Below, in pieces: positions 1-9,898 of a DNA stretch of 64,000 bases. The stretch comes from Arachis hypogaea. Its lineage: Eukaryota; Streptophyta; Magnoliopsida; Fabales; Fabaceae. The position numbers and the translations under genes are program-made. Below the pieces are notes generated by a model. The model was not told the origin of the DNA and searched no databases. It worked only from the letters and a program-made list of their open reading frames with translations. How positions within the stretch are numbered: the stretch's first letter is position 1; each line of letters starts with the position of its first letter. The stretch covers positions 102,527,363 to 102,591,362 of the forward strand of contig NC_092046.1 of assembly GCF_003086295.3 (NCBI RefSeq). Direction: 5' to 3'.

Positions 1-3
1 CAT

Positions 4-453
4 GTGATTTATTATGCCAGTAAAGTCTTGAATGCTAACCAAAGGAATTACACAACCACTGAAAAAGAACTCTTTGCAATAGTCTTTGCATTTGACAAAT
101 TTAGATCTTATCTCATTGGATCTAAAGTCATTGTCTTCACTGATCATTCAGCTTTAAAATATTTACTTGCTAAACAAGAATCTAAACCAAGACTTATTAG
201 ATGGGTTCTTTTGTTGCAGGAATTTGACATTGAAATCAAAGACAAGAAGGGTGTAGAGAACAAGGTGGCAGATCATTTATCAAGGATACCATGTGAAGAA
301 GGAAGCACACAAAGCACACATATAAATGAGTGCTTTCCTGATGAACAACTCATGGTAATTCACAAAGCACCCTGGTTTGCAGACATAGCAAACTTCAAGG
401 CCACTGGAGTTTACCTTTGGAATTTAACAAACATCAAAGGAAGAAATTGGTAA
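4..453 (+). pseudogene. Element A pol: RNase H and connection, frameshifted at its end
   Basis: This is the C-terminal part of the RT/RNase H region of a gypsy polyprotein. It contains the RNase H-like stretch [19 protein letters not shown] and [10 protein letters not shown], then the VADHLSR tether typical of plant gypsy pol. Comparison with element F shows that one base is missing near 408-412 (F reads ATGALPLE where this copy shifts frame). The last twelve or so residues of this ORF are therefore out of frame, and the true continuation is the integrase ORF from about 417. The upstream RT is outside the window. Confidence 0.9.
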
Positions 454-1649
454 ATGATGCCAAATACTTCATCTGGGACGAACCATACTTGTTCAAAAAA
501 TGTTCCGATGGCATACTCAGAAGATGCATATCCGAGGAAGAAGGAAGGGAAGTTTTATGGGACTGCCATGGCTCCACTTATGGAGGGCACTTTGCAGGAG
601 AAAGAACAGCAGCTAAGGTGTTGCAGTGTGGTTTTTATTGGCCCACTATCTTCAAAGATGCAAAAGAATTAGTGAAGCACTGCCATGAATGCCAGAAAGC
701 TGGGAACCTGCCAAGAAGAAATGAAATGCCACAACAATTCATTCTGGAACTTGAATTGTTTGATGTATGGGGGATAGATTTCATGGGACCATTTCCCTCC
801 TCATACTCAAATAATTACATTCTTGTGGCAGTAGACTATGTCTCCAAATGGGTTGAAGCAATAGCAACTCCAACCAATGATAATAAGGTAGTCATGAACT
901 TCCTCAGAAAACACATTTTTTGCCGTTTTGGGGTTCCAAGAGCAATCATCAGTGATGGAGGAAGCCACTTCTGCAACAAACCATTAGAGGCATTGCTTCT
1001 AAAATATGGAGTCAAACACAGGGTAGCCACACCATACCATCCACAGACAAGTGGGCAAGCCGAAATATCTAACAGAGAACTCAAAAGGATCCTGGAAAAG
1101 ACTGTGGGAACTTCAAGGAAGGACTGGTCGATTAAGCTAGATGATGCTCTTTGGGCATATAGGACAGCTTTCAAAACACCAATTGGAATGTCTCCTTACC
1201 AACTAGTATATGGAAAAGCTTGCCATCTGCCACTGGAGTTGGAGCACAAGGCATACTGGGCCTTGAAACTTCTGAACTTGGACAACAAAGCTGCTGGAGA
1301 AAGAAGGATGTTGCAAATTCAAGAGTTGGAAGAATTCAGAGCAGAAGCTTATGAGAATGCCAAAATTTACAAAGAAAGAGCAAAGAAGAAGCATGACAGC
1401 AACATAGCCCCAAGGAAATTTGAAGAAGGGCAAAAAGTATTGCTCTACAATTCTAGGCTGAAGCTATTTCCAGGGAAGCTAAAATCAAGGTGGTCTGGAC
1501 CATTCCTTGTCACCAAGGTCTCCAATTATGGACAAGTAGAAATCATGGAAGAAAAGTCACAACGAACCTTCATTGTTAACGGTCAAAGACTCAAACATTA
1601 CTTGGGAGATGTGGAGGAGAAGGACAAAGTTAAATATCATCTCAACTGA
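417..1649 (+). CDS. Element A integrase (C-terminal part of pol)
   Basis: Integrase joins retrotransposon cDNA to chromosomal DNA. All landmarks are present in 410 residues: an HHCC zinc finger (H51, H58, C89, C92), then the DDE core with D121 (GIDFMG), D180 (ISDGGSHF) and E216 (SGQAEIS), 35 residues apart as expected. A basic C-terminal part with [10 protein letters not shown] follows. The ORF is unbroken to its TGA stop at 1647-1649. Its first ATG is only an internal methionine, because the natural product is a polyprotein separated from this frame by a one-base deletion upstream. It is the best-preserved integrase in the window. Confidence 0.93.
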   Translation: MEFNKHQRKKLVNDAKYFIWDEPYLFKKCSDGILRRCISEEEGREVLWDCHGSTYGGHFAGERTAAKVLQCGFYWPTIFKDAKELVKHCHECQKAGNLPRRNEMPQQFILELELFDVWGIDFMGPFPSSYSNNYILVAVDYVSKWVEAIATPTNDNKVVMNFLRKHIFCRFGVPRAIISDGGSHFCNKPLEALLLKYGVKHRVATPYHPQTSGQAEISNRELKRILEKTVGTSRKDWSIKLDDALWAYRTAFKTPIGMSPYQLVYGKACHLPLELEHKAYWALKLLNLDNKAAGERRMLQIQELEEFRAEAYENAKIYKERAKKKHDSNIAPRKFEEGQKVLLYNSRLKLFPGKLKSRWSGPFLVTKVSNYGQVEIMEEKSQRTFIVNGQRLKHYLGDVEEKDKVKYHLN

Positions 1650-3292
1650 GGAAGCTGACCGTCAAGCTAATGACGTTAAAGAAGCGCTTGTTGGGAGGCA
1701 ACCCAACCTGAGGTAATACCTTGTTGCTGTTTCTTTTATTTGTTTCAATAAAAAGGGTGAAGTAGTTTCTGTGCATTGCAAAGAATTAAGTTTGGTGTTT
1801 CACACCAAACAATGAATTCATGGATCAATAATTCAAAGGGGAATGTGTGACTCTAAGTTTGGTGTTCCACCATAAAGATCAACTGAACACAACAACCTTT
1901 GAATTATATGAAAGGAACAACTATTCTAAGCAGTCACAGAAATGCTTAAAACCCTTAGTAGCAACATCATTCCAAGAGAACTCAAGGATTCAAAGAACAT
2001 AGAAGTAAGTGGGAGACTAAGTTTGGTGTTCACACACCAACCTAAGACTCCGATACTTACCCACACATAGTTGAGCTAACCACTCAAGTGCTTGAGAAGC
2101 AAGCAACTTCATCACTCTTTGCAGGAAAGGAAACAAGAATCTTAAAGCATGAAGCAACATTTAGGAGAAGAAGGAGAAATCAAATTGTTTCCTGACAACA
2201 AAGAGAAAACAAGGAATTTCACAAGGTGGTATTATTCCTTGATAATTCTTTAAAAAGGGCAAACAAAAGCATGCGTGTTCTGGTTTAAACTGTAAATGTT
2301 GAATCTTTCTGGAATGTAGAGTTTTTCTAGTATGTGTGTTTGTTATTTGCTTTGAATAAAGTGAATGCCTAGATGTTTGGATATAACTTCACCTTCTTAA
2401 ACGAGTGCTTGCCATGCTTGTTCTGTTTCCAAAAATAAAAGAAAAGTTTGAACAAAAGTAACTTGGCTAAATTAGTGACAAATCAAGTAGAATTAAGTGG
2501 TGGTATGCATGCTTGATTGTTTAGTCAGATCACTGGAATTAGAGTGTAGAATTATCATTCTTTGTGTAGAAATTGAAAACTGTCTATGGATCTTGATGAA
2601 TAAATGTCTTTGGCCATGAAAAAGAAAGAAAAAGAAGAAGAAAAAGCCTCTGAAAAAGGGCAACCAAAAAGCAAGAAAATTGAGAAAATAAGCTAGGCAC
2701 CAATGGTTTGATCTTCTAAGACAAATGCCTGTGGTGTTTATGTATTAAGGATATGCTTGGATGAATAGGTTCTGAGGAGTGTTTCAACACTTGGTAACTT
2801 GGGTTAACTAACCCGGGATTATCAACCAAAAGTCCATTATCAAGAGCAACCTAAATACAAAACATTTAGTCACACAAAGAGGTGCTGGGCACCAATGTCT
2901 CAAGAAGAAATGTGAACTAAAATGCCTAAAGTGGATATGTGTAGTGCACTGATAAGAAAAAGAAAATGCCAAAGGCTTGTGCAACACATGACACTAAGCA
3001 AACAAGGAGCAAAAGAAGCTCTAAGAAAAAGAAAAGAAAAACAAAGAAGAGAAAAGTGCCAAAGACATAAAAATAACAAGAGGCCATAGCAGTGTTTGAT
3101 GGATGCAATGAAAAAATGATAATCTTACCTGATAAGTATGAAAAAGTGATGCTGCAACTTTCTGCATAAAACCCTTCTGAGGAACTTCAAATGCTTGCTA
3201 ATATAGCCAATGTAATTGCTTTTTGTTTCATACTTTCTTCTCAAATAACTCAGGACTTGCTTAGGGACAAGCAAGTATTAAGTTTGGTGTTG
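1650..3292 (+). other. Element A 3' untranslated region up to the 3' LTR
   Basis: No coding ORF is convincing in these 1.6 kb. Just after the pol stop lies the phrase AGCGCTTGTTGGGAGGCAAC, which also occurs at the matching place in D, E and F. The motif AAGTTTGGTGT occurs at 1788, 1855, 2019 and 3280. Purine-rich tracts occur near 2619-2647 and 3011-3060. The last motif copy ends two bases before the LTR, where a polypurine tract should lie. A 61-residue minus-strand ORF at 2926-3108 is only the complement of a purine tract. Confidence 0.75.
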
Positions 3293-3600
3293 TGATGCCA
3301 AGGCATCATAGGCTAGTTTCACTAGCATTTTTCTGTTAGTTTTAGTTGTTTTATGCATTTTCTTGAGCTTAAAGTAACCAAAAATGGTTAAATGAAGAAC
3401 AAAGCAATGAACCATCCAAACAATATGATTTTGATGCAAATTCCATGAGTTTTAGTTATATTACTTAAATGCTATGAATGAAAGATTTCTCATGAAATTT
3501 TGCAAGACTTTGATGCAATTGTTTGGATGATTTCAGGGAAGAAGAGGCTAAGCAAGGAAGCAACAAAATCAATAAAGGAAGCTTGAATATCACATGTGGA

Positions 3601-4404
3601 GTTTAAGTTCCAGTTTAAGCCTAAACTGGAGCTTAAACGCCAAAATCATGAAGGATAAGAAATGCTGGAATTGAAGTTTAACCTCCAGTTTGACCTTAAA
3701 CTGGAGGTTAAACGCCAGAATGAAAAGCCTCACTAAAGAAGCATTCCACGTTTAACCTCCAGTTTGACCTCAAACTGGAGGTTAAACGCCAGAATGATAA
3801 TGTCACTCAGGGGGGAGTTCCACGTTTAACCTCCAGTTTGACCTCAAACTGGAGGTTAAACGCCAGAAGGAGGAAGAGTACCAGGGAGCCATTCCACGTT
3901 TAAGCTCCAGTTTGACCTCAAACTGGAGCTTAAACGTGTTCGACAGCTTTTCTCCTCCAGGGTTGCTCTCTCCATTTCCACGTTTAACCTCCAGTTTGAC
4001 CTCAAACTGGAGGTTAAACGTGTTCGACACCTCCAGGGCTACCATTCTAAGCTTCCACGTTTAACCTCCAGTTTGACCTCAAACTGGAGGTTAAACGTGT
4101 TCGACCTCCAGTATGCCTCCACCCTTTTCCACGTTTAACCTCCAGTTTAACCTTAAACTGGAGGTTAAACGTGTTCGACCTCCAGGGCTGCCCTTCCTAT
4201 TTCCACGTTTAAGCTTCAGTTTAACCTTAAACTGAAGCTTAAACGTGTTCGACTACATGACTCTCTAGGGCTGCCTTCTTCCATTTCCACATTTAAGCTT
4301 CAGTTTAACCTTAAACTGAAGCTTAAACGTGCTTCTACAAAAGGCCTCACTGGAAGTGTCTGGCGTTTAAGCTGCAGTTTAAGCTTAAACTACAACTTAA
4401 ACGC
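3601..4404 (+). repeat. Array of 11 long palindromes in the element A LTR
   Basis: Eleven near-perfect inverted repeats of about 40 bp start near 3601, 3676, 3750, 3824, 3898, 3982, 4059, 4133, 4207, 4291 and 4364, with spacing of 73-84 bp and usually 74. Each has a left arm like GTTTAACCTCCAGTTT and a right arm like AAACTGGAGGTTAAAC around a centre of a few bases. Arm changes are compensated: TAAGCTCCAG units pair with CTGGAGCTTA and TAAGCTTCAG units with CTGAAGCTTA. A short GTGTTCGAC phrase follows many units. The spacers differ, so this is an array of hairpins rather than a simple tandem repeat. Confidence 0.92.
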
Positions 4405-4728
4405 CACTCTTGGAAAAGGTTTCTGGGCCAAAAATATTGTGATTTAAGTTAGTCTTTGAGCACAAATATTAACGTAAACTTACTTTGGTATGAAACCCAA
4501 TTGAATATCATGGTTTATGGGATTGGGCCTGAAGGATTGATGAGTTTGAAATCTCAATTTATTGAGTCATGTGTCATTATTTGATTATCACTAAGTTGGC
4601 TCAATAAATGTTACAGGATTTGGATCAACAACCTCATCAAGATTATGGATCATAAACCCAAGGCAAAAGGAAAGCAAGGAGAGGCCTCAAAGCCCAAGAA
4701 GCACAACTGAAGCTCAATATAGAAAGTG

Positions 4729-4736
4729 TATAAATA
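4729..4736 (+). promoter_or_regulatory. TATA box in the element A LTR
   Basis: TATAAATA lies in the 3' half of the LTR, downstream of the palindrome array, in the position expected for the U3/R boundary. Transcription probably starts 25-35 bases further on. Confidence 0.65.
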
Positions 4737-5693
4737 GGATAGAAGTTAAGTTAGAAGGAACTTTTACTTTCACTTTTAGAGTTTTCCTTTTCTTTGTAAT
4801 TGAATTCAGAGCTATGATTCACTAAACCCCCTTTCATTGGGTTAGGGAGCTCTATTGTAATTCAATGAATCAATAATAGTTTACCTTCTTCTTCAATCTT
4901 TTCTCTTGAATTTTGTTAGAAAGCTTCTCGATCTAATTCCATTGAGTAGTTGTCTTGGGAAAGAAACTACCCATACTTGGAATCCTTCGGAGCCTTGGGA
5001 AAGGAATGGAGGATTCATGCTAGAGAAGCTTTCTCACAGTGAATTGGATTGGGGTTTGGATGGATATTGTGACATGTAATCCTACCAAATTGTGGTTCAT
5101 GAAATTGTGTGGTATAATCAGTGATCAAGCATCATCTCTTCTTATGAACATTTAAACCAAGGGATTGGGAATTTGTTTGTTTTTAGAGAGAATTGGTGAG
5201 CCAAGGGATTGGTATCCAATCATATAAGATTGCCAAGCAAAATTCAATGAACGCATTGGTTGAGGAAGAGATAAACATGTTTTGATTCGGAGATCTCAAT
5301 ATCTCCTATAACCCAATGAATTCCCCATTTCTGATTTCCATTTTCTCTTTACATTCTGCAACTCAATTCATGCAACACCCCCATTCCCTTTTAATTTCAG
5401 CAATTTAGTTTCTGCTCTTTAATTCATTGCAATTTAAGATTCCGCCATTTCAATTTCTTGTCATTTACTTTTACCGCCAATTTTACATTCCGCAATTCTC
5501 ATCTCAATCTTGATTCCGCTCAACTAGAACACACTTCTAATCCGAATTGCTCACTCAACCAATCCTTGTGGGATTCGACCTCACTCTATTGTGAGTTTTT
5601 ACTTGACGATAACCGGTGCACTTGCCGGAAGGAATTTTGCCGATCGTGCAATTTCCTAAATCGTAGCATAACTAGTTTATGTGCATCAGTATT

Positions 5694-6558
5694 TAATTGC
5701 CCTCACTCTCTCTTGGCTTTTATTTTGAATTTCTCGATCAAAAACGGTTTCTCTTCTTCGCTTCTTCTTCGTAACTTCTCCCTTTACTTTCTCACTTTTA
5801 ACTTTTTCCTTTGATTTTTCTGAAGCCTCCGCCTGTAGCTTTCGCGTTTCAGCCCAGCGACGTTGCTTTGTGACTTTGCTTTTTTGTGGGGGAAGGGGTG
5901 ATTCTGGATTTTGCCTTCCGCCTTTCTACTTTTCTTTGCAGCTTTCTCTCATTTTCCCAGGTTTGGTTCTTCTTTCTTCCTCCCTCTACGCCATTTTTGT
6001 GTCTGTTTTGAGAAAGTTTTTATCTTAGTTGGGAAAAGTTTGGATCTTTCTACTTTTCGCTGTGCCTGATCACTATGCGTCTCGTAATTTCTTCGTCTTT
6101 TGCATGGTCTTTTTTGCTTTTCCTGTTGCTTGATACCTTTAGGGCTTTTGCATGTTGTGAAATGCTTTTGATTTTGAAGCTTTGGAATGATAATTTTGTT
6201 TGATTCTGAAAAAAGGTTGCATCTTTGACAATTTTCGCCTGGTATATTTGATGTTTGTTTCTTGCTGATAGACTGTAGGAAGAAGACTTTCTGTTTTGTT
6301 TGTGTTTTGTCTTTCTCCTATGAAAAATGCTTGCTGTGTGAGATCTTCTATTCTTGTTTGCGAGGTGCCAGAACGTAAGTAGATTTTCCTTGATACCTTG
6401 CTTTGTTATTGCCTCCAAAGGATGCCCAGGACTTTCAGTCTGAGTCTTGGGGTTTTTCCTTTTCTGTGTATTCGCCCGTCGAGATGTTTTGCCGCCTTGT
6501 CTGAGATGTTTTTGAGTAATTCGTTCTTCTTTTCTTTTTGTAGGATTTAGCTGGCCTC
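5694..6558 (+). promoter_or_regulatory. Leader of the antisense ORF of B, with a candidate 5' UTR intron
   Basis: This T-rich stretch precedes the plus-strand accessory ORF. A textbook donor AAC/GTAAGT lies at 6375, and an acceptor, a pyrimidine run ending TTTTTGTAG, ends at 6543. Together they define a candidate 169-base intron ending 15 bases before the ATG at 6559. I do not see a clear TATA box. The long minus-strand ORF at 6050-6418 is a complement of this leader and is not supported. Confidence 0.5.
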
Positions 6559-7347
6559 ATGTCTTCCCGAAATAACGTTGTAGAGATGCCTTCCCAGGTT
6601 CCTGAGGGTATAGCCGATTGGGTGGACTCGATGGTTCTTATGTGTGTCTCTCTGGTTGATTCTGAGTTTTGTGCGCAGCTTAGGCAGTTTCATAGTGTTT
6701 GTAGTAATCCCAGTGATGAGAAGAACTATGAGCTTGTCCCTCCCTCTTCTGACGAGAGAGTCTGCTTTTCTACTCGGGTTGTTGATGATCGCCCATTCTT
6801 TTATGTTTATGATTTTTTCTTCGGTCAGCTGGGTATCACCCTTCCTTTTACTCAATTTGAAACCGACCTGTTATGGTCCTGTAATGTTGCCCCCTCTCAA
6901 CTTCACCCCAATTCCTGGTGTTTCATAAAAATTTTCCAATTGTTGTGCAATGGTTTTGGTATTTCTGCTTCCCAATCTCTCTTTTTCTATCTGTTTGTCT
7001 TGACTAAGCCCGGTGTGGTAAAAAAGAAGTCGGCTTGGGTCTCTTTTCGTTCTACCCAGGGAAAGAAGGTCTTTTCCATGTTTGACGAGTCATTTCGTGA
7101 TTTTAAAAACTACTTTTTCAAGGTCCGAGCTGTTGAAGGAGCTCGGCCCTTCTTTTTGGATGAAAATGACGAACCTGCTTTTCCCTTGGAATGGAAAAAA
7201 GATGTGAGGGTCTCCAGATATGCGTGGGAAATATTGGATGAGGCTGGCAAGATTTTGTGACTGTCTTGGAAGAACGCTGGGGTCAACCTCCCCATCTTGA
7301 CACAAAGAAATTTCTAACCAATCCTTCTCTTCTTCAAACTGAACTGG
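6559..7347 (+). pseudogene. Antisense accessory ORF of B, exon 1 (putative gypsy-type transposon domain)
   Basis: The protein starts MSSRNNVVEMPSQ and contains PFFYVYDFFF, ETDLLWSCNVAPSQLHPNSW and KVRAVEGARPFFLDE. This resembles the plant domain once named 'putative gypsy type transposon' (Pfam PF04195, from memory); its function is unknown. It runs opposite to gag-pol. A one-base loss in a T run near 7252-7256 causes an early stop at 7258-7260. In the next frame the similarity to the element C copy continues (VTVLEERWG) up to a donor site after 7347. The exon ends GAACTGG and joins in phase to exon 2 at 7431. The start ATG agrees with the C copy (56422). Confidence 0.75.
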
Positions 7348-7430
7348 GTATCTTGTGTTTCCTTTTATGTTGCTTGTAGCTGTCTTTTCGACTTGTCCGA
7401 CTTGTAGCTTAATTTCTGTTTTATTTGCAG
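7348..7430 (+). other. Predicted 83-base intron in the antisense ORF of B
   Basis: The donor is CTGG/GTATCT at 7348 and the acceptor TTATTTGCAG ends at 7430. Removing it keeps the frame, creates a GAG codon across the junction and leads into the conserved MKNNESMKAF. Element C has a matching 98-base interval (55535-55632) at the same codon, with acceptor TATTTTCAG but a GC rather than GT donor. Conservation of position and phase with divergent sequence supports a real intron. No transcript data were available. Confidence 0.7.
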
Positions 7431-8458
7431 AGGCAATGAAGAATAATGAATCCATGAAAGCTTTTAAGAGGGCACAGAGGGCGACTGCTGCCAGAAATAT
7501 TGCGGCCAAGGCGGCTGGGGAGGGGTCCTCCCAAGTGCACGAGAAGCCATTAGTGCTGAGTTCTCCTAGGGTGAAGAAGGTGATCCCTACACCCCGCGTC
7601 CGTTTGGTGGATCCTCACCCTACTTCTACCGCTCCATCTGTTGCTCCTCCCAATAAAAAACAAAAAACAGCTGAGCCCTTCGACCTCGATGCTCCTGATT
7701 TTAATGCCATTGAATTTGTGGATCAGCAAATCGGTCCCTATGGCGCTCTCTCCATGGACGATGTGTCCATCCTCCATCACTTGGAATTTATGGCCCGAAA
7801 TCACGTAAAGATAGCGTATATGGCGGCTGCCATATATCGGACTGCTCAGAATCTCCCTCTCCACGCCACTAAAGCGTTTATGGAGGAGGCAAAACCAGAG
7901 TTTGATCGGATGAGGGAGTTGAAGGATGAACATGAGATAAAAGTAGCCAAGCTGGAGAAGGATTTAGAGAATGAGAAGGCGAGTTCTCAATCACTGGCAG
8001 CTTCTTTGAGGTTGGCTGAGGACACAGCCATAATGCATAAGGATAGTTACGTTACATCTTATCGGGAGGTGATGCGCCTGAGGGGGGAGCTCGACAATGT
8101 CCGGGAAGATTATTCTGAGCTCCAAAGTCATCTTGTTGGCAGCGTGACTGCTGCTTACGAGAATTTGAAGGAGCATGTTCGGGTCATTGCTCCCGAGGCC
8201 GATCTCACCCCCTTTAGCCTGGATAACGTTGTCAGGGATGGCAAGATTGTCCTTGATGATGAGAATGATGATGATGAGGTTGCTCCTCCCCCTGCATCCT
8301 CTGCCAAAGTGTCGGCCTCTTCTGCTCCTCCGGTTGCGCCTGACTTGGATTGCCAGATTCTGAACCGGGAGGATGGAACTGTGGATGCTGTGCCGATTCA
8401 GACTCGTCCTCCTTCTCCTTGTCCTGATGCTGCCAAGAAGGCTCCTGATGTTTGCTGA
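7431..8458 (+). CDS. Antisense accessory ORF of B, exon 2 (coiled-coil and acidic tail)
   Basis: About 340 residues. The N-terminal part is basic (MKAFKRAQRATAARN). Next come a proline-rich stretch with KKQKTAEPF and a conserved block FDLDAPDFNAIEFVDQQIGPYG. A long heptad-rich, charged helix (about 7900-8190) looks like a coiled coil. The end has an acidic run (DDENDDDE) and the conserved VDAVPIQTRPPSP before TGA at 8456-8458. Element C carries a decayed copy (40915-41775 and 55330-55534). Its role is unknown. The stop lies 1.4 kb from the convergent integrase stop of B. Confidence 0.75.
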
Positions 8459-9898
8459 TCTCTTTCTGGATATGTTGTTGGCCCAGCTTGTGGGCTTTTA
8501 AAACTTTTTATTTAATTGCTGACATTTCCTAGTTGCTTGTTTAGCATCTTTTTATTATGAAAAACAAAAGGTAGCTCGCTATCCCTTTACTGTAGGTTTT
8601 GGTGGCCTTCCGGGCTTTATAACTTTCATAGAGTAAAAGAGATATTTTTTTTTGACTTGGTATCTTTTCTGTTTTCTACTGATGTTTGAAATCTTGCATC
8701 TCGACCTCCTCGGATTGCTTTGTTTTATTGTTTGTAGCTTGGATCCTTTGAGGTTGTGATTTATGGGTCCAACTTGTTTCTCGGTGGTTCTTTTGCGCTG
8801 GTCCCCTTTTTAAGTTATTTCTATAATCCTCTTTCTTGGACCTTTGTCAGGTCTCTTTTTGGGGATTACTTTTATAACTCGTTTGTAGGAGATCGACTTC
8901 GTTAGGTCGATCTCTTTCTAGGTTATTTTTGTAATCCTCTTTTTTGGACCTTTGTCAGCTCTCTTTCAGGGATTGCTTTTATAACCTTTTCATTTTGTAG
9001 GAGATCGACTTCGTTAGGTCGATCTCTTTTTAGGTTATTTTTGTAATCCTCTTTCTTGGACCTTTGTCAGGTCTCTTTCAGGGATTACTTTTATAACCTT
9101 TTTATTTTGTAAGAGATCGACTTCGTTAGGTCGATCTCTTTCTAGGTTATTTTTGTAATCCTCTTTCTTGGACCTTTTTCAGGTCTCTTTCAGGGATTGC
9201 TCTTATAACCTTTTTATTTTGTAGGAGATCGACTTCGTTAGGTCGATCTCTTTCTAGGTTATTTTTGTAATCCTCTTTCTTGGACCTTTGTCAGGTCTCT
9301 TTCAGGGATTACTCTTATAACCTTTTCATTTTGGGCTGACTTTGTTAGGTTGAGCCCTTCTAAGTTAAAATAATCCTCTTTAATAGGGTTGGCCAGACCT
9401 CTTTCTAGGGTTTACTTATAACTTGGGTTGACTTGGTCCGACTTCTGGACGTCGGCCAGCCTTTAAGTTATTATTTTAGCTATCCGTAAGACCTCGCCAG
9501 GTTTTTTTTGGATTGCTTTCGATAACTTCTTACATTATTCTATGTTCATCTTTGCCGATTTGTAGAAAGTGGTTGGCATCTTTAGATCGTTCTTTGGGTG
9601 AATCGCACTTTCGCCTTTATCGGACGGTTTATCTTTATCGTGGTCGTGCAGTGAAATTGTTTTTCACTTTCTGCCGACCTGTTGCTTTATAATCGGACGA
9701 TGAATACTTCAGATTAATGCGTCTTGAATTCTTGTAGAATATCTAAATAAACTTTATTCAAAGTAAAAGTGCAAATATATACATGTGGGAGTTTTTCATC
9801 CCTTTACGTCAGGTATGGTCTAGGTCTCAACCTGGTGCCTCATTAAAAAACCTTTTCAGGAAAAAGAGCGCATCCACTAATGAGATCCTTCACCTTTT
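8459..9898. repeat. Spacer between convergent ORFs of B with 112-bp tandem repeats
   Basis: No coding region is seen. From about 8780 to 9340 there is a tandem repeat with a unit of exactly 112 bp: GATCGACTTCG recurs at 8891, 9003, 9115 and 9227, with weaker copies on both sides. Each unit contains an inverted repeat, GAGATCGAC paired with GTCGATCTC around a short loop, followed by a T-rich stretch and CCTCTTTCTTGGACC. The remainder is T-rich. The array lies between the integrase stop on the minus strand and the accessory ORF stop on the plus strand, so it could act as a two-way 3' end. Confidence 0.85.

Larger units (their letters stand above)
1..5688 (+). mobile_element. Element A: 3' part of an Athila-type Ty3/gypsy retrotransposon
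   Basis: The window opens inside pol. In order it holds the RNase H end, integrase, a 1.6 kb non-coding 3' region and a complete 3' LTR. The integrase is close to that of element F, and both LTRs end in GTGCATCA, so A and F are subfamilies of one group. The LTR is followed by GTATT (5689-5693), the candidate target-site duplication, and then by element B sequence. I infer that A inserted into the 3' end of B. The 5' half of A and the left duplication lie outside the window. Confidence 0.9.
3293..5688 (+). repeat. Element A 3' LTR (about 2.4 kb)
   Basis: The LTR starts TGATGCCAAGG and ends GTGCATCA, so it has TG...CA ends. The left border is set by the conserved AAGTTTGGTGT motif, as in F. 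The right border is set by agreement with the F LTR terminus and the switch to element B sequence. It holds an eleven-unit palindrome array (3601-4404), a TATA box (4729) and a U5-like region with the phrase GGGATTCGACCTCAC. Confidence 0.88.

Noticed and set aside
3601..4404. CRISPR-like array
   Set aside because: The units are palindromes inside a plant LTR with decayed arms and related spacers, and there are no cas genes. CRISPR does not occur in plant nuclear DNA.
5458..5814. 118-residue plus-strand ORF
   Set aside because: It crosses the junction between the LTR of A and element B, so it is a chance frame.
6050..6418. 122-residue minus-strand ORF in the B leader
   Set aside because: It is the lysine-rich complement of a T-rich leader, with no counterpart in C.
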